40,766 bases of DNA. Origin: Gordonia sputi NBRC 100414 (GTDB lineage: Bacteria; Actinomycetota; Actinomycetes; Mycobacteriales; Mycobacteriaceae). The notes beneath the pieces were generated by a model. It was given only the letters and a program-made list of their open reading frames with translations. It searched no databases and had not been told where the DNA came from. A program made the translations under genes and the position numbers. The DNA is taken from the NCBI RefSeq assembly GCF_000248055.1, contig NZ_BAFC01000114.1:1-40766 (forward strand). Reading direction: 5' to 3'. Of this stretch, positions 34,671 to 40,766 are shown one piece after another. The first letter of the stretch is position 1. Each line of letters starts with the position of its first letter.

Positions 34671-35644
34671 CGCACGCGATGGAGGAAGTGCCGGAGGGTC
34701 TACCCGTCCTACGGGAGCAAGCGATCGCGAGGATCGGCGACCTGGTCACGCTCATGGGTGTCGGCCGGTCACTCGGGATCGACGTTCCCGCCGACGACGA
34801 GCTGCGAGAACCGTTGGCGCGCATCGGACAATTCGACGTCGCCGCACTCGCCGACGACGCGCATCGGCTGGCGGCGGCACATCGCGCAGTCGCCGAGCAA
34901 CTGCACTGCCTGCCCGAGCAGCAGATCAGACTCGACGACGGGTGGTCGAGCGCATCGGGCGACGCCGCGACCGCGCTCCTCGTCGCACATCAGCGCCGCG
35001 CCGAGTCGGATCTCGGTGTGCTGCGCACCCTGTCGGAGTCGACGAGCAGTGCGGCGTCGGGAATCGATCGTCTCTTGCGAACCTGGTACGTCACGGTCGC
35101 GCGTTGCTCGTCTCCCATCATCGCGGGCGTCCCGATCGCCGAGCTGCCCGCAGCGGTCCTCACCGGGGCGGTTCCGCTCTCGCTCGTGGCGGCCGACATC
35201 GCGTCGCGGGCGCGACTGTTTCTCGACACCGCCGACACGACAGTCCGCACGGTCGACGAGATCCTCCACACGCTCAACCGGGCGACCGAGGGCCTCGACG
35301 TCGAGACGTACCCCGATCGCGAGCGCGGCCGCGCCGACGTGAATCATCCTGTACCACAACAGATGTCGGTTGACTTCTCGGACGGCCAACCCGCAGGGCG
35401 AGCCCATGACGACAGCGACGGTGAGCGGAGTCGCGCGCCTGAGGGGGAGATCGAGCCGCCCGATCGCGCCGTCGACCACGAGAACGTCGACGTTCCGCTG
35501 ACGCTGCCGCAACCCGAGAGTTCTCGATCCGACAGCCCACCCAGCCGGGATCAGACCGACACGGCGCCCGCTTCCCAACCGCCCCCGACGTCGCGAGACT
35601 ACGTCGATTCCGGCGCAGACCTGGCACTGGCAGGAGACCAATGA
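34667..35644 (+). CDS. Rv3439c-like protein with WXG-like hairpin and disordered Pro/Asp-rich tail
   Basis: The protein is 325 aa. The N-terminal half is helical. Residues 55-137 form a likely helical hairpin whose turn reads DGWSSASGDAATALL, with W93 and a nearby glycine, again WXG-like. A hydrophobic stretch at about 150-180 (PIAELPAAVLTGAVPLSLVA) could pack inside a bundle or touch the membrane. A third helix lies at 180-212. Residues 215-325 are polar, acidic and Pro-rich, and probably disordered. Position and composition fit Rv3439c (Ala/Pro-rich, unknown function). It overlaps both neighbours by four bases (GTGA before, ATGA after), so the three proteins are probably made together and may form a complex, as esx partners do (inference). 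Confidence 0.65.
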   Translation: MTHAMEEVPEGLPVLREQAIARIGDLVTLMGVGRSLGIDVPADDELREPLARIGQFDVAALADDAHRLAAAHRAVAEQLHCLPEQQIRLDDGWSSASGDAATALLVAHQRRAESDLGVLRTLSESTSSAASGIDRLLRTWYVTVARCSSPIIAGVPIAELPAAVLTGAVPLSLVAADIASRARLFLDTADTTVRTVDEILHTLNRATEGLDVETYPDRERGRADVNHPVPQQMSVDFSDGQPAGRAHDDSDGERSRAPEGEIEPPDRAVDHENVDVPLTLPQPESSRSDSPPSRDQTDTAPASQPPPTSRDYVDSGADLALAGDQ

Positions 35645-35916
35645 GCCTTGCGGATCAGATCGACGCGATCACTCGCGGCGCAACCGAATCGATCGTCGTG
35701 GCGTCGCGCGAGTTCACCGCGACGCAGGCCGAATTGGCGAGCACACTCGCCGAGCATCGACGACGATCGGGATCACAGACGGCCCGGATGCGCGAACAAC
35801 TCGTCGACGATGCCGACGAGGCTGACGCGCTTCCCCGGCTGCTGCTGCCGGCAGATCTGGCCGAGGCGAGTCCACATTCTCCCCCTGAGGCGCTTTCGGG
35901 TGGTGTGACGACATAG
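35641..35916 (+). CDS. Small helical hypothetical protein, third gene of the WXG-like group
   Basis: I do not recognise this protein. It has 91 aa. Residues 1-60 are predicted helical with a heptad-like distribution of hydrophobic residues (SLADQIDAITRGATESIVVA, then FTATQAELASTLAEH), and the tail is Pro/Ser-rich. It has no cysteine, membrane helix or signal. The ATG overlaps the stop of the preceding gene (ATGA), which supports it as real despite its size and implies co-translation with the two WXG-like proteins. It could be a chaperone or partner for them. A secreted helical protein is equally possible. In M. tuberculosis I recall no separate gene in this place. Confidence 0.55.
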   Translation: MSLADQIDAITRGATESIVVASREFTATQAELASTLAEHRRRSGSQTARMREQLVDDADEADALPRLLLPADLAEASPHSPPEALSGGVTT

Positions 35917-35919
35917 GCT
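35914..35919 (+). promoter_or_regulatory. -10 hexamer for the alpha/beta-hydrolase-like gene (possible leaderless start)
   Basis: TAGGCT (TANNNT) ends seven bases before the GTG at 35927, so a transcript could begin at the start codon. No ribosome-binding site precedes the GTG, which agrees with a leaderless message. No strong -35 is seen. Confidence 0.4.
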
Positions 35920-35926
35920 GAGCAAC

Positions 35927-36862
35927 GTGGCTCGGAAAAAGCGCGTCTCCACGAAGTCCCCCGACAAGTTGTCCAAGCAGCTTGCCCGGCGAGGTCCGCA
36001 CAAGGTGCTGCGTGGCGACCTCGGCATCGTCGGAATGCCCGGCCATGTCTTCACACCCGCCGACGCCGGTCGGTACCCGGCTATCGCGTTCGGTCACGGG
36101 TGGCTCACCAGCGCCAACCGCTACCGCTCGCTGCTCTATCACTTCGCGTCGTGGGGGATCGTCGTCGCCGCTCCCGACGACCAGAAGCGCGTGATGGCGT
36201 CCGACATCGGGCTCGCGGCCGACCTGAGGGCAGCGGCGTCGATCGTCAGCAACTACTCGCTAGGCACCGGCGAGATCACCGTCGACCGTGACCGGATCGG
36301 CTTTGTCGGGCACGGTTTCGGCGCGTCCGCGGCCATCATCGCCGCGGGCGATCAGCAACTGCTCGGGCAGGAAGCGCCGGATGCGCGCGGCGTCGTCGCG
36401 CTGTTCCCCGCTCCAACGACGCAGGCACTGCCGCAGGCAGCGAAGACCGCAACTGCTCCGTGCCTGCTGCTCACCGGCGCCGGAGATCTCGACAACGTCG
36501 ACGCCAACGCGCTCGCGCTGGCTCGAGATTATGCGGGAGATGTGTCATTGCGCACCATCCCCAAGGCGACCCGTGCAGGCATCGTCGAGCGGCCGTCGGT
36601 CAAGTCGCTACTCGGGTTCGCCGCGGTCGACCGTAAGTCTCATTCGGCCGTACGTGCGATGAGCACGGGATTTCTGCTGTACACCCTCACCGGTGACCCT
36701 CAGTACGCCGCTTTCGCCGACGCCGAGGCGCAGATCGGCAAGACGACGGTCGTCGAGCTCGACGACGTGCCCGAGGAGCGCCTCGATTCGGTATCGCGAT
36801 TGCTCGGCGCCAAGTCGGGCGGCGGGGCTCGTCAATTGCTCGCAAAATCCCCGGTACGCTGA
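35927..36862 (+). CDS. Alpha/beta-hydrolase-fold protein lacking the nucleophile serine
   Basis: The protein is 311 aa. After a basic N-terminus (MARKKRV) the sequence follows the dienelactone-hydrolase/chlorophyllase-like alpha/beta fold: AIAFGHGWLTS near residues 52-62 (oxyanion region), AAPDDQKR, then the nucleophile elbow VGHGFGASAA near 125-134, and LLLTGAGDLD near 175 (acid region). The canonical elbow is G-x-S-x-G. Here it reads G-H-G-F-G, so glycine replaces the catalytic serine. The protein may therefore be a non-catalytic binding protein. No signal peptide is seen. Position between the Rv3439c-like gene and glmS matches Rv3438. It ends six bases before glmS on the same strand. Confidence 0.75.
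   Translation: MARKKRVSTKSPDKLSKQLARRGPHKVLRGDLGIVGMPGHVFTPADAGRYPAIAFGHGWLTSANRYRSLLYHFASWGIVVAAPDDQKRVMASDIGLAADLRAAASIVSNYSLGTGEITVDRDRIGFVGHGFGASAAIIAAGDQQLLGQEAPDARGVVALFPAPTTQALPQAAKTATAPCLLLTGAGDLDNVDANALALARDYAGDVSLRTIPKATRAGIVERPSVKSLLGFAAVDRKSHSAVRAMSTGFLLYTLTGDPQYAAFADAEAQIGKTTVVELDDVPEERLDSVSRLLGAKSGGGARQLLAKSPVR
36855..36860 (+). promoter_or_regulatory. -10 hexamer for glmS (possible leaderless start)
   Basis: TACGCT (TANNNT) lies within the last codons of the upstream gene and ends eight bases before the glmS ATG. There is no Shine-Dalgarno sequence before that ATG. Together these suggest a leaderless glmS transcript. The -35 region is weak. Confidence 0.4.
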
Positions 36863-36868
36863 ACATCT

Positions 36869-38731
36869 ATGTGTGGAATCGTCGGATACGTGGGCAGGCG
36901 CGAAGCCCTCGACATCGTTGTCGAGGCGCTGCGTCGAATGGAGTACCGCGGATATGACTCGGCGGGTGTCGCCATTCTCGACGGGCACGGTCACACGACC
37001 GTCGAGAAGAAGGCAGGCCGACTCGAGAACCTGGACAAGCAGATCGCCGCGGTCGGTCGGGAAGCCCTGACGGGCACCACCGGGATGGGGCACACGCGCT
37101 GGGCGACGCACGGTCAGCCGACCGATCGCAACGCGCACCCCCATGTGAGCACCGACGGCAAGATCGCCGTCGTGCACAACGGGATCATCGAGAACTACGC
37201 TCCGCTGCGCGCCCAACTCGAGGCCGAGGGCATCGAGTTCACCTCCGACACCGACACCGAGACCGCGGTGCACCTCGTCGAGCGTGAGTACAACTCCGGC
37301 CCGACCGCAGGCGACTTCGTCGCGAGCGCATACGCAGCGCTGCGTCGACTCGACGGTGCGTTCACGCTGGTCTTCACGCATTCCGACCACCCCGACACGA
37401 TCGTCGCGGCGCGTCGGTCGACGCCACTGGTCGTCGGTGTCGGCAAGGACGAGATGTTCGTCGCATCCGACGTCACCGCCTTCATCGAGCACACGCGCGA
37501 CGCCGTCGAACTCGGTCAGGACGAGGTCGTGGTGATCACGGCCGAGAGCTACACGATCACCGACTTCGACCAGAACCCTCGCCCCGGCAAGCCGTTCCAC
37601 ATCGACTGGGATCTCGCGGCCGCTGAGAAGGGTGGCTACGACTACTTCATGCTCAAGGAGATCGCCGAGCAGCCCCGCGCGCTCGCCGACACCCTGCTCG
37701 GGCATCTGGAGAACGGTCGCATCGTGCTCGACGAGCAGCGCCTGTCCGACGACGACCTGCGCGACGTCGACAAGGTCTTTGTCGTGGCGTGCGGTACCGC
37801 ATATCACGCGGGCATGCTCGCCAAGTACGCGATCGAGCACTGGACCCGCCTGCCCGTCGAGGTCGAGTTGGCCAGCGAGTTCCGCTATCGCGATCCGGTC
37901 CTCGACCGCCAGACCCTCGTCGTCGCCATCTCCCAGTCGGGCGAGACCGCCGACACGCTGGAAGCGGTCCGGCACGCCAAGGATCAGAAGGCTCGGGTCC
38001 TGGCTATCTGTAACACCAACGGTGCGCAGATCCCGCGTGAATCCGACGCCGTGCTTTACACGCACGCCGGGCCCGAGATCGGCGTCGCGTCGACCAAGTG
38101 CTTCCTTGCGCAGATCGCCGCGGCATATCTTGTTGGTCTCGCGTTGGCGCAGGCCAGGGGCACAAAGTATGCCGATGAGGTCGCTCGTGAGTTCGGTGCG
38201 ATGGAAGCCATGGTCGATGCGGTCCGCGCGGTGCTTGACACCATGGAGCCCGTCCGCGATCTCGCCCGGTCGCTCGCCGATCGCGGCACGGTCCTGTTCA
38301 TCGGTCGCCACGTCGGCTATCCGGTGGCGCTCGAGGGGGCGCTCAAGCTCAAGGAACTCGCCTACATGCACGCGGAGGGATTCGCTGCCGGTGAGCTCAA
38401 GCACGGCCCGATCGCGCTGATCGAAGACGGACTGCCGGTCATCGTCGTGATGCCTCAGGCCGACGGTCGCGCGGTGCTGCACTCCAAGATGGTCAGCAAC
38501 ATCCGCGAGATCCAGGCGCGGGGTGCACGGACCATCGTGATCGCCGAAACCGACGACGAGTCGGCACGTGCCGTCGCCGATCACTTCATCCCGATCCCGA
38601 AGACGCCGACGCTGCTGCAGCCGCTGGTGTCGACCATCCCGCTGCAGGTTTTCGCGGCGAGCGTCGCGCAGGCTCGCGGCTACGACGTCGACAAGCCGCG
38701 TAACCTCGCCAAGTCGGTCACCGTCGAGTAG
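36869..38731 (+). CDS. glmS: Glutamine-fructose-6-phosphate aminotransferase (isomerising)
   Basis: GlmS makes glucosamine-6-phosphate from fructose-6-phosphate and glutamine, the entry step of UDP-GlcNAc and hence peptidoglycan synthesis. The N-terminal class II glutaminase begins with catalytic C2 (MCGIVGYVG), with EYRGYDSAG near 28-36 and HTRWATHG near 75. The isomerase half carries two SIS domains: ACGTAYHAG near 310, SQSGETADT near 355, and the second with ELKHGPIAL near 510. It ends in the typical LAKSVTVE. The length of 620 aa is normal. It is followed six bases later by nnr. There is no glmS ribozyme and no room for one upstream. Confidence 0.97.
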   Translation: MCGIVGYVGRREALDIVVEALRRMEYRGYDSAGVAILDGHGHTTVEKKAGRLENLDKQIAAVGREALTGTTGMGHTRWATHGQPTDRNAHPHVSTDGKIAVVHNGIIENYAPLRAQLEAEGIEFTSDTDTETAVHLVEREYNSGPTAGDFVASAYAALRRLDGAFTLVFTHSDHPDTIVAARRSTPLVVGVGKDEMFVASDVTAFIEHTRDAVELGQDEVVVITAESYTITDFDQNPRPGKPFHIDWDLAAAEKGGYDYFMLKEIAEQPRALADTLLGHLENGRIVLDEQRLSDDDLRDVDKVFVVACGTAYHAGMLAKYAIEHWTRLPVEVELASEFRYRDPVLDRQTLVVAISQSGETADTLEAVRHAKDQKARVLAICNTNGAQIPRESDAVLYTHAGPEIGVASTKCFLAQIAAAYLVGLALAQARGTKYADEVAREFGAMEAMVDAVRAVLDTMEPVRDLARSLADRGTVLFIGRHVGYPVALEGALKLKELAYMHAEGFAAGELKHGPIALIEDGLPVIVVMPQADGRAVLHSKMVSNIREIQARGARTIVIAETDDESARAVADHFIPIPKTPTLLQPLVSTIPLQVFAASVAQARGYDVDKPRNLAKSVTVE

Positions 38732-38737
38732 GTCCTG

Positions 38738-40192
38738 ATGCCGGTCAGCTACCTCACCGCCGACGCCGTCCGCGCCGCGGAACGCGCGACAGGGGAGTTG
38801 CTGACCAACGGGACTCTGATGCGTCGCGCCTCTCACGGTGTGGCTCAGGTGGTGGCCGCGCTTCTCACAGAACGCACGAACGGTGTGGTGGGGCGAGCCG
38901 TCGGCATCGTGGTCGGAGCTGGCGACAACGGCGGTGACGCACTCTACGCAGGCGCCGAACTGGCCAGACGAGGCGCTGCGGTCAGCGCGACGCTGCTCGC
39001 ACCCGACAAAGCGCATGCCGGCGGGTTGGCTGCGTTTCGACGTGCGGGTGGTCGGGTCGTCGACCCGCTGCCCAGTTCGCTCGACGTCGTCGTCGACGGT
39101 GTCGTGGGGATTGGTGGGCACGGGCCGCTACGGCCTGCCGCTGCAATGGTGTTCGCGTCCGTCGATCCGCTGACGCCGATCGTGGCCGTCGACCTTCCCT
39201 CTGGTGTCGACGCCGACACCGGGCAGGTCAACCAGCCCGCTGTGCGCGCCGACGTCACCGTCACGTTCGGGGTGAGACGACACGCGCACCTGCTCGCAGC
39301 ACCACAATGCGGGCGCGTAGAACTCGTCGACATCGGTCTTGCCGAGGACCCGGAAGGTGCGCCGCTGGTGTCGACGCCTCCGACGGGGCCGCGACTGTAC
39401 TCACTCACCGACACCGAGATCGCCGACGCCTGGCCGGTCCCCGGACCGCACGACGACAAGTACACGCAGGGCGTCGTCGGAGTGATCGCGGGATCGCATC
39501 GGTATCCGGGCGCGGGCATCCTGTGCACGGGAGCCGCGGTGACCGCGACGTCGGGGATGACGCGCTACGTCGGGTCGGCGCACGCCGAGGTGGTCGAGCA
39601 CTTTCCGGAGGTCGTCGCGGTACCGGACTTCGCCGACGCCGGGCGTGTGCAGGCGTGGATCGTCGGACCGGGAGCCGGAACAGACGACGCTGCTCTGGAC
39701 CTCCTTGGGAAGATCCTCGCCACCGAACTGCCGGTCCTCGTCGATGCGGACGGGCTGACCGTCCTGTCCGAGCACCCAGACTTGGTTCGTGGACGCGAGG
39801 CGCCGACACTGCTGACACCGCATGCGGGCGAATTCGCACGCCTCACCGGCGAGGAGGTGGGTGCCGACCGCCTCGGGGCGGTGGCGGGACTCGCTCAGCG
39901 CTGGGGAGTGACGGTATTGCTGAAGGGGCGCATCACGCTGGTCGCGGAGCCCGACGGCACCGTGTTCGGCAACGACGCCGGGTCGTCGTGGGCGGCGACA
40001 GCAGGAGCGGGAGACGTGTTGTCGGGCATCGCGGGTGCGCTGCTCGCGGCGGGTCTGCCGCCGATCTGGGCGGGTGCCGCAGCAGCGAGGGTGCATGCCC
40101 AGGCAGCGGCGCTGGCCAGCGGCGGAGCGCCGATCGGGGCGTCGAATCTGCTGGCTGCGCTACGGCCCGCCCTGCGCACGTTGCTGGTCTGA
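38738..40192 (+). CDS. nnr: Bifunctional NAD(P)H-hydrate repair enzyme (epimerase + dehydratase)
   Basis: This enzyme repairs damaged NAD(P)H hydrates. The N-terminal epimerase domain (about 1-210, YjeF-N/NAXE) shows VVGAGDNGGDALYAG near 60-74 and DLPSGVDADTG near 149. The C-terminal ADP-dependent dehydratase (about 225-484, NAXD, ribokinase-like) shows DADGLTVL, TPHAGEFARLTG near 350 and the catalytic-Asp motif TAGAGDVLSGI near 417. The motif usually reads GTGD; AGAGD is a small deviation and keeps the Asp. The 484 aa length fits the fused bacterial form. It resembles Rv3433c, which also lies near glmS in M. tuberculosis. It starts six bases after glmS, on the same strand. Confidence 0.95.
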   Translation: MPVSYLTADAVRAAERATGELLTNGTLMRRASHGVAQVVAALLTERTNGVVGRAVGIVVGAGDNGGDALYAGAELARRGAAVSATLLAPDKAHAGGLAAFRRAGGRVVDPLPSSLDVVVDGVVGIGGHGPLRPAAAMVFASVDPLTPIVAVDLPSGVDADTGQVNQPAVRADVTVTFGVRRHAHLLAAPQCGRVELVDIGLAEDPEGAPLVSTPPTGPRLYSLTDTEIADAWPVPGPHDDKYTQGVVGVIAGSHRYPGAGILCTGAAVTATSGMTRYVGSAHAEVVEHFPEVVAVPDFADAGRVQAWIVGPGAGTDDAALDLLGKILATELPVLVDADGLTVLSEHPDLVRGREAPTLLTPHAGEFARLTGEEVGADRLGAVAGLAQRWGVTVLLKGRITLVAEPDGTVFGNDAGSSWAATAGAGDVLSGIAGALLAAGLPPIWAGAAAARVHAQAAALASGGAPIGASNLLAALRPALRTLLV

Positions 40193-40233
40193 GGGAGCCC
40201 GCAGCCCTGGCTGGTCAGGGAGCTTGCCAAAGG

Positions 40234-40265
40234 TCTGGCCCTCGCTAGATCTGGCCCTCGCTAGA
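40234..40265. repeat. Perfect 16-bp tandem duplication at the 3' end of the membrane gene
   Basis: The unit tctggccctcgctaga occurs twice without interruption (40234-40249 and 40250-40265). The second copy contains the stop codon of the minus-strand membrane protein gene. It looks like a recent slippage duplication. Confidence 0.85.
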
Positions 40266-40653
40266 AATGCAGGTAGTAGGTAAGGACTGCATGCCCGATC
40301 AGATTGAGTGCTGTCACCACCCACGCCGTGACGATCGCCCAGGGCTCGTCCACGTGTCGTATCTGCGCGACGACGGTGAGCGCGAGTGCCGCGAGCGTCA
40401 TGATGCCCGAAGCGACGATGAGGCCCGCTGCGACCGCCAACAGAGCGACTCCGACATACCCTATGGCGTTGCCGGCTTCGGCGCCGCTGATGGTGAGGAC
40501 AAATCCGAATAGCCCCGCGAGTCCGGCTAGCGGCAAGACGCCGATCGAGACCACGTTGAGAACGAATGACCAGGTGAGCACAGCCTTGCTCGGCTGAGCG
40601 GCTCCGACAATCGGCGTCGGGTACGAACTGGGGTGGAAGGGTACGAATGTCAT
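40261..40653 (-). CDS. Small multi-helix membrane protein (DUF4190-like)
   Basis: The protein is 130 aa with a short Pro-rich cytoplasmic N-terminus and about three to four hydrophobic helices: about 24-50 (LTWSFVLNVVSIGVLPLAGL), 55-75, 77-97 and 103-125. This resembles DUF4190-type membrane proteins of actinobacteria, which have no assigned function. The ATG has GGAGG five bases upstream, supporting the start at 40653. It converges on nnr. The remaining 113 bases to the window end (40654-40766) hold its promoter region and show no further gene. The resemblance to DUF4190 is by pattern only. Confidence 0.65.
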   Translation of the reverse strand: MTFVPFHPSSYPTPIVGAAQPSKAVLTWSFVLNVVSIGVLPLAGLAGLFGFVLTISGAEAGNAIGYVGVALLAVAAGLIVASGIMTLAALALTVVAQIRHVDEPWAIVTAWVVTALNLIGHAVLTYYLHF

Positions 40654-40766
40654 CAGGACCTCCAGTGAGCGGGGAGTGGGGTATCGGCGTGAGCGCCACG
40701 GTCCAGTTCACTCGCCGGTCGCCGCGTGCGGATGCGGGTGATTACTCACGTGCATGGTGGGAATCG

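Noticed and set aside
36608..39121. 837-codon open frame on the minus strand opposite glmS
   Set aside because: It mirrors glmS and nnr, both unmistakable enzymes, and shows no motif of its own.
40205..40220. Small hairpin CCCTG-gctggt-CAGGG after nnr as a terminator
   Set aside because: It has only five base pairs and no U-tract, too weak to call.

Overview
The window is high-GC, densely packed actinobacterial chromosome. Gene content points to the mycolic-acid-bearing Mycobacteriales. That content is an ESX-4-type type VII secretion core (MycP, EccD, EccC and an Rv3446c-like protein), a HAD-LPAAT fusion PlsC beside PlsB and a WS/DGAT acyltransferase, a phosphotriesterase-like lactonase, and an Rv1109c-like lipid-droplet-associated protein. 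A Gordonia-like genus is my best guess, but this is inference. Comparisons with M. tuberculosis gene order are from memory. No rRNA, tRNA, CRISPR array, phage gene or insertion sequence was seen, and no gene-free stretch exceeds 300 bases.

Layout. (1) 1-3302: a TetR regulator converges on an acyl-CoA ligase and phosphotriesterase-like lactonase operon that has a good sigma-70-type promoter. (2) 3486-8479: a YkuD-type L,D-transpeptidase-like exported protein; then, on the minus strand, a class I (Fe-S) fumarase, a class II fumarase (fumC) and a PIG-L deacetylase. (3) 8668-13852: the translationally coupled lipid operon plsB, HAD-plsC, WS/DGAT. (4) 13862-21595: glpX, a polar amino-acid ABC transporter with a fused binding protein and permease, a DUF4245-like protein, then xseB, xseA and the lipid-droplet-like gene, and divergent ispH. 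This block matches the Rv1098c-Rv1110 neighbourhood, with the lipid operon and transporter placed inside it. (5) 21613-30210: the ESX-4-like core, with mycP and eccD divergent from eccC and the Rv3446c-like gene. (6) 30272-30712: an unrecognised two-helix membrane protein on the opposite strand. (7) 30952-40192: rplM, rpsI, glmM, a HAD protein, three coupled small genes with WXG-like features, an alpha/beta-hydrolase-like protein, glmS and nnr. (8) A small membrane protein at the right edge.

The most interesting part is the secretion locus. The ESX-4 core is present, but eccB4 and the esxU/esxT substrate pair are absent from the places they occupy in M. tuberculosis. ispH lies where eccB4 would be. 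An unrelated membrane protein on the minus strand and a repeat-rich rplM promoter lie where esxU/esxT would be. About 4 kb further on, three overlapping genes (34299-35916) encode two proteins predicted to form helical hairpins with a Trp-containing turn, plus a third short helical protein. A GGAAC-N17-CGTC element, the form described for mycobacterial SigM promoters, lies upstream of them. I propose these genes as candidate non-canonical substrates or partners of the ESX-4-like machine. This is inference, but testable.

Other points include two unrelated fumarases side by side, an alpha/beta-hydrolase fold with glycine where the nucleophilic serine is expected, a HAD protein with serine at the second motif I aspartate, three genes with -10-like hexamers placed for leaderless transcripts, and repeated CCCTGACC units upstream of rplM.
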